From: an uncultured Ectothiorhodospiraceae bacterium
GTDB lineage: Bacteria > Pseudomonadota > Gammaproteobacteria > S012-40
Reading direction: 5' to 3'
Assembly (NCBI GenBank): GCA_945787125.1
Contig: CALZHW010000017.1
Location: 1-38,965 of the forward strand
DNA length: 38,965 nucleotides
Below the pieces are notes generated by a model. The model did no database searches, was not told the DNA's origin, and saw only the letters and a list, made by a program, of their open reading frames with translations. The position numbers were made by a program, and so were the translations under genes. Within the stretch, counting starts at the first letter, position 1, and each line of letters opens with the position of its first letter. Shown here one piece after another: positions 17,231 to 26,079 of this stretch.

Positions 17231-20220
17231 TGACTGCGGCTTCTAAACAAATCGTGATCATCCTGCTGGGTACATTAATTCTTGTTCTTTTATACACCCA
17301 AACTCATAACCATCACGCACAAAGTTATGCTCAATCCATCGATTTTCTACGGCAGCTAAAACAGCTTGATGCAACTTTTAATCAGGATGTTTTAAAGGTT
17401 CGTTATGGCTTGTTACTGCACTATGACCCCCTTAAAAACAACAGTATCCAGATAAAGTCCTTGTTAAGGGAGTTCAAAAAAGTTGATTTCTATTATGCTC
17501 ACATTGGCCAGTCCGCACAGTCCTCAATAGTCCAGCGCATTGAAGGTTTAGACCGGTTGATAAACGATCATCATAACCTGGTAGAGCGCTTTAAATCGAG
17601 AAATGCTGTATTAAAGAATTCTTCCCGCTATCTGCCAATTGCTGTCGATAGCATGGTGAATATGCTAACGGAGCGCCAGGCTGACGGACCTGTGATCAAC
17701 CGAATCACCGAGCTACTGGTCAGCACTCTGAGTTTCAGCGTTACCGCCAAAGATGCTTTTAAGGCGCGTGTTGTTGAACGTATTGGAGACATTGAGAAGA
17801 ACCGTCATCTTTATCCTGAGGATATGAATGATCAACTGGATCACTTGTTGGTACATGCCCACATTATCATCAGAGAAAAAGCAGCGGTGGATGATCTGGT
17901 TGAACAAATCACCAGCACGGCGATCGCTCAGCAATTGGATGTGCTTGGTGATGCTTACCGATATTACCATGAAATTCGAGTCGGCGAAGACCGCATCTAC
18001 CAAGCCTATTTGTATTTGTTCGCGATTATCCTGTTGCTTTATATTGGCTATATACTGCTGCGATTGAGAAACAGGACCATAGCGCTTAATAGAACAATCA
18101 CCGACCTGGATTATCAGAAGTTCGCGCTAGATCAGCATTCCATCGTCAGTATTTCTGATGTCAACGGCAAGATTATTTATGTGAACGACCGTATGCTAGC
18201 TATTAGCCAGTATTCCCGGGAAGAGCTGCTGGGGCAAGACCTTAGAGTGCTTAACTCTGGGCATCACTCCCAGGAATTTTTTGCTGATATGTGGCGTACC
18301 GTTGCCAAAGGCAAGGTATGGCGTGGTGAGCTATGCAACCATCGTAAGGATGGTCAAAATTACTGGGTTGATTCCACCATCGTGCCGTTTGTGAGTACGC
18401 ACAGTAAACCCTATCAGTATGTGTCAATTAGTTCCGATATCACCGAACACAAGCTGCTGGAAGAGGCCCTGTTTCACGAGAAAGAGTTGGCGCAGGTCAC
18501 GCTTCAAGCCATTGCTGATGGCGTCATCACCACCGACATCGATGGTAAGGTCGATTACATCAATCCCAGAGCTGAACGGCTCACCGGATGGCGCCAGTCT
18601 GAGGCGAAAGGTCAGGCATTGGTCCAGGTTTTTCCTCTCCGGGATTCTAGCACTCAAAAACCTATCACTGATCTGATGAAAAACAGTTTAAAAGGGGAAA
18701 GCCTGTTTATCGAGTCCAATGTTTTGCTCGTCAATCGTAATGGAGAAGAGTATTCAGTTGAAGTTGCAGTGACCCCTTTGTTAAATCGGCAAAGTTTGGT
18801 GATTGGGGCTGTCGTTGCGGTACATGATGTCACTGCTGTCCGCACATTGGCGCTCCAGATGAGCTATCAGGCATCGCACGATGCGCTAACTGGCCTGGTT
18901 AATCGCCGAGAGTTTGAACGTCGCCTCAGCCTGCTGCTGGAGAATGCCAAGGAACGGGATCATGGAATTGAGCATGCTTTGTGTTATCTCGACCTGGATC
19001 AATTTAAAGTGGTCAATGACACCTGTGGCCATGTCGCTGGCGATGAGCTATTAAGACAGCTAGCCACGATTTTGTCCTCCCGCATTCGTGATCGCGACAC
19101 TCTGGCTCGCCTGGGCGGGGACGAATTCGGTATTTTGCTGGGCGAATGCCCGTTAAGCAAAGCGCTAGCGATTAGCGAGGATGTTTGTGAAACAGTCAAG
19201 GATTTTCGTTTTGTTTGGAGTGATAAGACCTTTGAACTTGGCGTAAGTATTGGTTTGGTGCAGATCACTGAACACAGCGAAAATATCAATAGTCTAATGA
19301 GTGCTGCGGATGCCGCCTGTTATGCAGCCAAGGACAAGGGTCGCAATCGGGTCAATGTTTATCAACCTGATGATATAGAGCTGCAACAGCGTTATGGAGA
19401 GATGCAATGGGTGCCACGCCTGGCTCAGGCGTTGACGGAAAATAGGTTTGAACTTTATTGTCAGCCAATTGTAGCTGCCCAGCCGCAAAGCGAAAAAGGT
19501 CGGCATTATGAAGTGCTGTTGCGCATGCGCGATGAAAAGAATCACCTCGTGCCGCCCGGTGCATTCATTCCCGCCGCTGAACGCTACAATCTTATGTCGA
19601 CAATTGACCGCTGGGTGGTTCGTGAGACATTTGTCGCCTATCAAAAATACGCTCTCAACAATTCAGACATGCGCTACGACACTTGCAACATAAATCTTTC
19701 TGGGGCCTCGCTGAACGATAAGCAGTTTCTGAAATTTCTACATGATCAGATCGAAGCATGCCAGATTCCTGGAAATGTGCTTTGTTTTGAAATTACCGAA
19801 ACTGTCGCCGTCGCCAACCTCACCGAAGCCATCCGCTTCATCAAAGAACTCAAAAACAAAGGTTGCCGTTTTGCACTGGATGATTTTGGCAGTGGTTTAT
19901 CTTCTTTTGCTTATCTCAAAAACCTACCGGTAGATTTTCTGAAGATAGATGGCAACTTCGTTATCGACATCGCTGACGATCTTATCGATTTTGCAATGGT
20001 GCGTTCTATTAACGAGATCGGCCATGTGATGGGCTTGAAAACTATCGCCGAGTATGTGGAAAACAAGCGGGTGGAAGCAAAAGTCAGAGAAATCGGTGTA
20101 GACTATTTGCAAGGCCATAGCATTTCCAGTCCTATACCTCTGAGTCAGTTTATGCTTGAGAGGGTGACACAAAAAAAATCTAATACTTCTGCTGACGATA
20201 AACCTTCGAACGGTTCGTAG
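17230..20220 (+). CDS. DAHL-PAS-PAS-GGDEF-EAL c-di-GMP signalling protein
   Basis: A 996-residue inner-membrane protein. Transmembrane helix at about 7-22, a helical periplasmic DAHL-type sensor (about 28-255), a second helix at about 258-280, PAS domains around 297-404 and 417-537, GGDEF around 543-710 and EAL around 724-977. The cyclase site is intact: GGDEF at 629-633, preceded by an RDRD inhibitory-site motif. The phosphodiesterase domain has EVL instead of EAL (E761) and the DDFGSG motif (D884, D885), so both activities are possible. The ATG overlaps the stop of the membrane-bound peroxidase gene, so the two are probably made together. The periplasmic DAHL domain would be positioned to interact with that cytochrome; this is an inference. 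Confidence 0.92.
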   Translation: MTAASKQIVIILLGTLILVLLYTQTHNHHAQSYAQSIDFLRQLKQLDATFNQDVLKVRYGLLLHYDPLKNNSIQIKSLLREFKKVDFYYAHIGQSAQSSIVQRIEGLDRLINDHHNLVERFKSRNAVLKNSSRYLPIAVDSMVNMLTERQADGPVINRITELLVSTLSFSVTAKDAFKARVVERIGDIEKNRHLYPEDMNDQLDHLLVHAHIIIREKAAVDDLVEQITSTAIAQQLDVLGDAYRYYHEIRVGEDRIYQAYLYLFAIILLLYIGYILLRLRNRTIALNRTITDLDYQKFALDQHSIVSISDVNGKIIYVNDRMLAISQYSREELLGQDLRVLNSGHHSQEFFADMWRTVAKGKVWRGELCNHRKDGQNYWVDSTIVPFVSTHSKPYQYVSISSDITEHKLLEEALFHEKELAQVTLQAIADGVITTDIDGKVDYINPRAERLTGWRQSEAKGQALVQVFPLRDSSTQKPITDLMKNSLKGESLFIESNVLLVNRNGEEYSVEVAVTPLLNRQSLVIGAVVAVHDVTAVRTLALQMSYQASHDALTGLVNRREFERRLSLLLENAKERDHGIEHALCYLDLDQFKVVNDTCGHVAGDELLRQLATILSSRIRDRDTLARLGGDEFGILLGECPLSKALAISEDVCETVKDFRFVWSDKTFELGVSIGLVQITEHSENINSLMSAADAACYAAKDKGRNRVNVYQPDDIELQQRYGEMQWVPRLAQALTENRFELYCQPIVAAQPQSEKGRHYEVLLRMRDEKNHLVPPGAFIPAAERYNLMSTIDRWVVRETFVAYQKYALNNSDMRYDTCNINLSGASLNDKQFLKFLHDQIEACQIPGNVLCFEITETVAVANLTEAIRFIKELKNKGCRFALDDFGSGLSSFAYLKNLPVDFLKIDGNFVIDIADDLIDFAMVRSINEIGHVMGLKTIAEYVENKRVEAKVREIGVDYLQGHSISSPIPLSQFMLERVTQKKSNTSADDKPSNGS

Positions 20221-20293
20221 TAGAGGGGTGTGGATCATTTGTGGTGTAGAACAGGCAAGCTTTGCCTATTTTGTTGTTATTACCCCGGCTAAT

Positions 20294-20743
20294 TCATGAC
20301 TTAGACGGTTTTATTACAATGGGCATCCATTCTGGCTTGTTTTGCATTAAAGTCTCCAAGGTATATCGATCAAGAGCCGACATAAAAAGATTTGTTGCTT
20401 CATGCAACACAGGTATCAACGCACAGTTAGAAATTATAGTACAGGGTGTTTTAGCGTCCTGATCAAAACACTCCGCAACATGCAGGTTAGGCTCCATATC
20501 TCTAACCACTTGACCGACAGTAATTTCACTGCCAGGTCTCGCCAATTTTATACCGCCACCTTTGCCTCTGATGGATTTAACGTATCCTTTTTGAGATAAG
20601 TTGTACGCTACTTTCATTAAATGGTTACGTGATATGTTATAAAAATCAGCAACTTCATTGATCGTGACAGTTTTGTCATTATCTAGAGAATGTAAGTAGA
20701 GCAAGGTTCTCAATGAGTAATCGGTATAACGGGTCAATTGCAT
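20294..20743 (-). CDS. nsrR: Rrf2-family nitric oxide-sensing repressor NsrR
   Basis: A 149-residue protein from the ATG at 20743 (MQLTRYTDYSLRTLLYL, the typical NsrR start). A start ten codons upstream is less likely. A winged helix-turn-helix occupies residues 1-75, and three cysteines, C92, C101 and C107 (spacing C-x8-C-x5-C), match the NsrR Fe-S cluster ligands. NsrR represses NO-detoxifying genes until NO damages the cluster. It is divergent from a truncated haemoglobin gene, whose family includes NO dioxygenases, which supports the assignment. A relative such as IscR or RsrR is less likely because of the cysteine spacing and the neighbour. Confidence 0.85.
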   Translation of the reverse strand: MQLTRYTDYSLRTLLYLHSLDNDKTVTINEVADFYNISRNHLMKVAYNLSQKGYVKSIRGKGGGIKLARPGSEITVGQVVRDMEPNLHVAECFDQDAKTPCTIISNCALIPVLHEATNLFMSALDRYTLETLMQNKPEWMPIVIKPSKS

Positions 20744-20822
20744 AATTGGATTTCTTTCAGTGTCTTTTAACATAGTATAGAAGACGCTTCTTTTTTAAAC
20801 CAGTATTTTTAATAATTGTTTA

Positions 20823-20856
20823 TTGACATTATAAAAAGCAAGGTGTAATCTGCCCT
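20823..20856 (+). promoter_or_regulatory. Putative promoter and NsrR operator of the truncated haemoglobin gene
   Basis: TTGACA at 20823-20828 is a perfect -35 hexamer. TGTAAT at 20844-20849 (15-base spacer) or TAATCT at 20846 (17-base spacer) could be the -10. An imperfect dyad CAAGG-N10-CCTTG at 20838-20857 covers the -10 region and is a candidate binding site for the divergent NsrR. It is not a close match to the published enterobacterial NsrR consensus. Confidence 0.4.
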
Positions 20857-20910
20857 TGTTTATAAACAAATATTTAATTTACTGGTTATATTAATTTAGG
20901 AGATTTTTTT

Positions 20911-21282
20911 ATGACAGAACAGAGCTTATTCGAAAAAATTGGTGGTGAAGCGGCAGTTGATGCGGCGGTTGATATATTCTATCGCAAAGTGCTTGCTGAT
21001 GATCGTATCAATAAGTTTTTCGAAAATGTTGATATGGAGGGCCAAGCAGAAAAACAAAAAGCATTTCTTACCATGGCATTTGGTGGACCACACAGTTATA
21101 GCGGTAAAGATATGCGTGAAGGTCATGCACACTTAGTGAAAAATGGTTTAAATGACGCGCATTTTGATGCTGTAATGGAACACCTTGGCGCGACTTTGCA
21201 GGAGCTGAATGTACCTGCTGAATTGATCGCAGAAGCCGCTGCAATTGCTGAAAGCACACGCAATGATGTATTAGGTAAATAA
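20911..21282 (+). CDS. Group I truncated haemoglobin (TrHbN-like)
   Basis: A 123-residue 2-on-2 globin. It starts with the family sequence LFEKIGGEAAVDAAVD. Tyr24 in IFYRKV sits at the B10 position that stabilises bound O2, and the proximal His is in the GHAHLVKN stretch (H72/H74). Group I globins commonly oxidise NO to nitrate with bound O2, or store and deliver O2. The ATG has TAGGAG upstream. It is divergent from nsrR, which makes an NO-protective role likely. It is the only gene before a good terminator. Confidence 0.9.
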   Translation: MTEQSLFEKIGGEAAVDAAVDIFYRKVLADDRINKFFENVDMEGQAEKQKAFLTMAFGGPHSYSGKDMREGHAHLVKNGLNDAHFDAVMEHLGATLQELNVPAELIAEAAAIAESTRNDVLGK

Positions 21283-21301
21283 TTATAATCCTCTGCGAAC
21301 A

Positions 21302-21334
21302 GCGGAGATCTGTTTTGATCTCCGCTTATTTCTT
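21302..21334 (+). terminator. Intrinsic terminator of the truncated haemoglobin gene
   Basis: GCGGAGATC at 21302-21310 pairs perfectly with GATCTCCGC at 21317-21325 around a six-base loop. A T-rich tail (TTATTTCTT) follows. It lies 19 bases after the stop codon. Confidence 0.85.
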
Positions 21335-22128
21335 ATGTGAGCTTCGGGTTAGATGTGGGTTGTAACGCCAGCATCAATTGAATGAATGAAGTGGAGATAT
21401 TTTATTCTCTCGCAATATATCCAGAGGGTAGATAGAGTTAGTTACTCGTTTAACTCAAGAATATTCCAGAGCTCCTGTATCTTTATAACTCACCATCAGC
21501 GTGCAGTTTTGTGAAAGAAATCACCCGCCATATCCTTTTATAGCAGACTCCCTCGTTTTTATAGTGAATAATACTTTCCGCGAAAAAATAAGTTGCTTCG
21601 GTCGTAAGTTTTGAAAAATCTGGAGATTAATTAGCGCGCGATCGTTTTGTGAGCTTGGTTGCCTATGAGTCGGCATCTCATTTTTAAAGCACCCATGCGT
21701 AATAAATATATTTTAGTCGAAATTCAAAGTTTGTATTTTCTTTTGATAATTTCCGTTTATACTGGCGGGGAATTAGCGAGAGTGTTGGCGTCTTGGATGT
21801 TTTAAGTACTGATGTGCTGAAGTGCTATGGAATTATTCATTGCGTCGCTTGAGAGGGTTCTGTCATTGCAGGTGGTAGTAAGGTGGCGAATTTGTAACCT
21901 TAAAGCTGCAGTACAGCGAAATCCCACCATGTATTTTGCAAATAAAATACATTTTCCGAAATTTTTCTCAGTTAATTTTAAATTTTTATAGCGATTATCG
22001 TGACAAAATAAGCGGCTATTGATAATAGTGAATGAGACGCATTGAAATTATAGATTGGAATTAATGTCTCTTCAAGATTACTCTGACCCTCGATGATTAC
22101 AACCAACCACAGCAGGAGTGAGCTGACT
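21335..22128. other. Long non-coding region upstream of the RubisCO/carboxysome operon
   Basis: Nearly 800 bases without a supportable gene. It should contain the cbbL promoter and the sites for a CbbR/CcmR-type activator (LysR boxes of T-N11-A type), but I could not single one out. A possible stem is TGCAG...CTGCA with inner AAGGT/ACCTT at about 21867-21911. AGGAG at 22114-22118 is the cbbL ribosome binding site. A long 5' untranslated leader or a small RNA is possible but not shown. Confidence 0.4.
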
Positions 22129-23541
22129 ATGGCAAAGAAATATGATGCTGGAGTAAAAGAGTACCGTGATTTGTATTGGACCCCGGATTATGTTCCGTTA
22201 GATACAGATTTATTAGCGTGTTTTAAAGTGACTCCTCAGGAAGGAGTGCCTCGTGAAGAGTGTGCTGCGGCTGTTGCTGCTGAGTCATCGACTGGAACCT
22301 GGAGTACTGTATGGTCAGAATTATTGACCGATATGGAATTCTACAAAGGTCGTTCGTACAGAATTGAAGATGTACCAGGTGATAAAGAAGCGTTTTATGC
22401 GTTTATTGCTTACCCCATTGATCTGTTTGAAGAAGGTTCAATCGTAAACGTTTTGACTTCTTTGGTAGGTAACGTTTTTGGTTTTAAAGCGTTAAAGCAT
22501 TTGCGTTTAGAAGATATTCGCTTTCCAATTGCTTTCATTAAAACGTGCCTGGGCCCACCAAGTGGGATTCAAGTGGAACGTGACAAGCTTAATAAATATG
22601 GTCGTCCTTTACTTGGCGCTACCATCAAACCAAAACTGGGTCTATCTGCCAAAAACTACGGCCGTGCCGTATATGAATGTCTTCGTGGCGGACTTGACTT
22701 AACTAAAGATGATGAAAATGTAAACTCTCAACCGTTTATGCGTTGGCAGAATCGTTTTGAATTCGTTGGTGAAGCAGTATTAAAAGCACAAGCCGAAACG
22801 GGTGAAGTTAAAGGTCATTACTTAAATGTAACCGCTAACACGCCTGAAGATATGTATGAGCGTGCCGAGTTTGCTAAAGAGATTGGTCAGCCAATCATCA
22901 TGCATGATTTCCTCACCGGTGGTTTTACTGCGAATAGTGGTTTAGCAAAATGGTGTCGTAAAAACGGAATGTTATTACACATTCACCGTGCTATGCATGC
23001 GGTAATTGACCGTCATCCAAAACATGGTATTCATTTTCGCGTTTTAGCCAAGTGTTTACGTTTATCAGGTGGTGATCACCTACACACAGGTACTGTCGTC
23101 GGTAAACTTGAAGGTGATCGTGCATCAACCTTAGGTTTTGTTGACCAGTTACGTGAGTCATTTGTACCTGAAGATCGTCGTCGTGGAATTTTCTTCGATC
23201 AAGATTGGGGATCAATGCCAGGTGTATTTGCAGTTGCTTCTGGTGGTATTCACGTTTGGCACATGCCTGCGTTGGTTAACATCTTTGGTGATGATTCTGT
23301 TCTTCAGTTTGGTGGTGGTACACAGGGTCACCCTTGGGGTAACGCTGCTGGTGCAGCCGCTAACCGTGTTGCCTTGGAAGCTTGTGTAAAAGCACGTAAC
23401 GAAGGTCGCGAATTAGAGCGCGAAGCACGTGATATTCTGGAAGGCGCTGCGCGTCACAGTCCTGAGCTCGCTATTGCAATGGAAACTTGGAAAGAAATCA
23501 AGTTTGAATTTGAAACAGTTGATAAGCTGGATGTGGTTTAA
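22129..23541 (+). CDS. cbbL: RubisCO form IA large subunit (carboxysomal)
   Basis: A 470-residue large subunit, started at [17 protein letters not shown] because this is the form IA N terminus and AGGAG lies ten bases upstream; a frame opening at 22093 adds 12 unrelated residues. Active-site segments are intact: TIKPKLGLS, the carbamylated lysine K193 in TKDDEN with D195 and E196, loop 6 lysine K326 in [11 protein letters not shown], and [15 protein letters not shown]. One small oddity is Leu191 where form I enzymes nearly always have Phe (LDFTKDDEN). It fixes CO2 onto ribulose bisphosphate inside the carboxysome. It is first in an operon with cbbS and the cso shell genes; the form IA type and context indicate the carboxysomal enzyme. 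Confidence 0.98.
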   Translation: MAKKYDAGVKEYRDLYWTPDYVPLDTDLLACFKVTPQEGVPREECAAAVAAESSTGTWSTVWSELLTDMEFYKGRSYRIEDVPGDKEAFYAFIAYPIDLFEEGSIVNVLTSLVGNVFGFKALKHLRLEDIRFPIAFIKTCLGPPSGIQVERDKLNKYGRPLLGATIKPKLGLSAKNYGRAVYECLRGGLDLTKDDENVNSQPFMRWQNRFEFVGEAVLKAQAETGEVKGHYLNVTANTPEDMYERAEFAKEIGQPIIMHDFLTGGFTANSGLAKWCRKNGMLLHIHRAMHAVIDRHPKHGIHFRVLAKCLRLSGGDHLHTGTVVGKLEGDRASTLGFVDQLRESFVPEDRRRGIFFDQDWGSMPGVFAVASGGIHVWHMPALVNIFGDDSVLQFGGGTQGHPWGNAAGAAANRVALEACVKARNEGRELEREARDILEGAARHSPELAIAMETWKEIKFEFETVDKLDVV

Positions 23542-23577
23542 AACGTTTAACAGCACTAACAAGATGAGGAAATCGAA

Positions 23578-23925
23578 ATGAACTCAAATACAGTAACGGG
23601 TGACTATCGTACTAAACAAACTCTGGAAACCTTTTCTTTCTTGCCACCGCTGACGCAGGAAGAAGTTTACGACCAGATCAACTACATGTTAAGCCTTGGT
23701 TTGACGCCAGCGATTGAGCATGAAGATCCAGCGCAAGCCGTAAGTTCTTATTGGACTATGTGGAAACTGCCTTTCTTCGGTGAGCAGGATCTCGGTCCTG
23801 TGGTTGCAGAATTGGAAGCATGTCATCGTACTTACCCTGATCATCATGTTCGATTGATCGGTTATGACAGCTACACGCAAAGCCAAGGCGTTTGTTTTGT
23901 TGTCTATCGTGGTAAGGCTTGGTAA
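23578..23925 (+). CDS. cbbS: RubisCO form IA small subunit
   Basis: A 115-residue small subunit that caps the L8 core to form L8S8. The start [26 protein letters not shown] and the [12 protein letters not shown] block are typical. It follows cbbL after 36 bases with AGATGAGGA as ribosome binding site. Together, CbbL and CbbS present the site bound by the N-terminal repeats of CsoS2, whose gene follows. A strong hairpin separates cbbS from csoS2. Confidence 0.98.
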   Translation: MNSNTVTGDYRTKQTLETFSFLPPLTQEEVYDQINYMLSLGLTPAIEHEDPAQAVSSYWTMWKLPFFGEQDLGPVVAELEACHRTYPDHHVRLIGYDSYTQSQGVCFVVYRGKAW

Positions 23926-23933
23926 ATAGGGCC

Positions 23934-23962
23934 TGGTCGCGCACTAGCAATAGTCGCGACCA
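23934..23962 (+). terminator. Stem-loop between cbbS and csoS2 (partial terminator or RNA-processing hairpin)
   Basis: TGGTCGCG at 23934-23941 pairs with CGCGACCA at 23955-23962, and ACTA/TAGT extends the stem inward around a GCAA loop, with one bulged base. A weakly T-rich tail follows. It lies within the operon and could lower csoS2 expression relative to cbbLS, which are needed in large excess. Confidence 0.65.
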
Positions 23963-23998
23963 AGTTTGTTAAAAGTCAGTAAAAAATGGGGTTAACTT

Positions 23999-25981
23999 AT
24001 GGCTATTCAAGATCAGTCAGGACGTAAAGCCGCTAGAGCGCGTCGAGAAGCGCAGATTAACGGTAAAGCAGCGATCTCTTCCACTGTTAAAGCGTCTCCA
24101 GCGCGCACTAGAGTAATTGCTTCCTCACCTGTGGCGCCTAAGCCCAAGATAATTGCAAAACCTACTTCGCGACCTGCGGTACGCGTAACCGATAGTAGTG
24201 GTCGTCAAGCATCTCGTGCACGACGACAAGCAATTGCTGCACAAGGCAAAGCCGGGGATCCTTCACGCAACCGTCAACGCACTGCCAGCGACAGGCAGCG
24301 GTCCGCAGTTGTCGAACAGCACGCAGATTGCGGTTGTGGTTGTCAGGGTGCTGGTGATTGTCACAAGTCCAAGGCGCAACAAGCTCCCGTATTAAGAGCA
24401 GCGAAACCAAATGATAGGTCTGCGCAACGCCGTCGTGAAACAAAAGTTGTTACCGATAGCAATGCAGGGCGAATTAATTCTCGAATGCGACGCCAAGCGT
24501 TAGCAGTACATGGTAAATCTGGAATTGATATGTTTAGTAAAGGTGTGAGTTCCGCGCAGATGGCGCGCCAGCAAAACCCTGAAGTATCAGGCCGTGAATT
24601 AGCACGCAGCATCCGCACACAACGTAGTAGCAATGGTGGCAGTCAGGCAAAAGTACGAACAGGTACTGTCGGTCGTCGGCGCCCCGAGCGCAACCCCCAG
24701 AGTGTCAGTGGAACTGAAGTGTCACACAGTGGTAAAACCACGGGTGATGAGACGGGTCTCTGTCGTTCTGTTACGGGTACTGAATACTTTTCAAGTGAAG
24801 TGTTTACAGATTTTTGCCAAAAGGAAGCGCCAAAGGTGCCACCTAAAGTGCAAACCAGTGAAAGTTTAAGTGGCAGCACCATTACCACCAGTAGTAAGGT
24901 TGGGCGCAGCGGTAAAGTTACCGGTGATGAGCGCGGCGATTGTCGAGCGGTGACAGGTAACGAATACGTTGGGCGAGAACAATATGATGATTTTTGTAAA
25001 TCTAAACCCGAGCCAGGTAGCGCTAAAGTGAGTTTTTCACAGACTACTCGGGGCCAAATAGTTTCTGGCTCTAAGCCTGCTCGTTCGGAGCATGTAACCG
25101 GTGATGAAGCGGGTACCTGTAAAGCAGTGACGGGAACCCCTTATGCGGGAATCGAGCAATATAAAGAATATTGTGCGCCAGAGACCAATCAATACGTAGC
25201 AGCACGTACTCAACGTCACAGTGGAAATGCGGGTCGCGATATTACCGGAATACAGCCTGGGTTTGCTGGTCTGACTGGCGCCGCCAGGGGTGCGTGTCGT
25301 GATGTTAGTGGCACGGCGTATGTCGGTGCTGAGCAATATCAAGAAGCCTGCGATGTGATTCCTGCGGCTGATGTTGTACCTGCGCAGATAAATCTGCCTG
25401 AAATGACAAAGACTGCGGCGGATACTCCCTGGGGAAAGTTCAGCGTTGTCGCACCAAGTCAGAAATCTGTTCGTCAGAGCGCGGAAACGCCAAATAAAGT
25501 CTCTGGTACTCGTTATGAGCAAGGTCGCGTTAGTGGAACATTTTCTCTCGGTGAGGGTAAAGTGACAGGAACAGAACAATTCCGTTTTGGTGATGACCGA
25601 ACGACAGGTACTGGCTCTAGCGCCAGCGCTGCTTCTGGTTCTGGTTCTAGTAATGCTTCTGGTTTTGGTTCAGTGATGTCTGCAGCACCAAAAGCCACCG
25701 TAGAAACCGAGATTGTATCGCGTGTTACGGGTGAAGGTCTTGATATCGGTTTGAATATCACGGGTAATGATTGGGATCGAGGTGATCGGGTTACCGGTAC
25801 TGAAGGCGCTTCTGCAAAGAAACGCAACCCGACTCGACGTGGACCCATTAGTGCTATGCCAACGGCTGAATCAAAGCGTAATCAAGATGCAATAGAGCGT
25901 AATGATATCAATGTAACAGGTGGAAGTGGTGGCTCTGAAAAAGGTGCGCCAATTACCCTTTCAGGTGGTGCCCGAGGTTAG
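23999..25981 (+). CDS. csoS2: Carboxysome assembly scaffold CsoS2
   Basis: A 660-residue, intrinsically disordered scaffold that links RubisCO to the shell. The basic N-terminal region (1-230) has RubisCO-binding repeats of GR-x-ARxRR type near 8-20, 68-80, 139-147, 158-170 and 198-208. The middle region (about 235-455) holds four VTG-repeat modules, each with a TGDE-like motif and a paired Cys (the fourth is degenerate). The C-terminal region (about 456-660) keeps VTG and TGTE motifs and ends ITLSGGARG. It is shorter than the ~870-residue Halothiobacillus protein, which has more middle repeats. A cysteine cluster (C111, C113, C115, C121) interrupts the N-terminal part, and a Ser/Gly/Ala-rich linker lies around 540-560. 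I did not find a convincing slippery site for the frameshift known in some homologues. Confidence 0.95.
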   Translation: MAIQDQSGRKAARARREAQINGKAAISSTVKASPARTRVIASSPVAPKPKIIAKPTSRPAVRVTDSSGRQASRARRQAIAAQGKAGDPSRNRQRTASDRQRSAVVEQHADCGCGCQGAGDCHKSKAQQAPVLRAAKPNDRSAQRRRETKVVTDSNAGRINSRMRRQALAVHGKSGIDMFSKGVSSAQMARQQNPEVSGRELARSIRTQRSSNGGSQAKVRTGTVGRRRPERNPQSVSGTEVSHSGKTTGDETGLCRSVTGTEYFSSEVFTDFCQKEAPKVPPKVQTSESLSGSTITTSSKVGRSGKVTGDERGDCRAVTGNEYVGREQYDDFCKSKPEPGSAKVSFSQTTRGQIVSGSKPARSEHVTGDEAGTCKAVTGTPYAGIEQYKEYCAPETNQYVAARTQRHSGNAGRDITGIQPGFAGLTGAARGACRDVSGTAYVGAEQYQEACDVIPAADVVPAQINLPEMTKTAADTPWGKFSVVAPSQKSVRQSAETPNKVSGTRYEQGRVSGTFSLGEGKVTGTEQFRFGDDRTTGTGSSASAASGSGSSNASGFGSVMSAAPKATVETEIVSRVTGEGLDIGLNITGNDWDRGDRVTGTEGASAKKRNPTRRGPISAMPTAESKRNQDAIERNDINVTGGSGGSEKGAPITLSGGARG

Positions 25982-26079
25982 ATTTTTAGAATTAGTTGGC
26001 GAATTCATTTTGATTTCGCCGACTGATATAAAAATTGAATGAATTGATAGAAAATATTTTTTAGAGAGTGGATATAACC

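Noticed and set aside
24000..25200. Repetitive pattern resembling a repeat array
   Set aside because: The repeats are in-frame protein repeats of CsoS2 with varying DNA, not CRISPR repeats with spacers.
25037..25579. 180-codon minus-strand frame inside csoS2
   Set aside because: It is the antisense shadow of the repetitive, Arg/Gly-rich csoS2 coding sequence and its translation has no family features.
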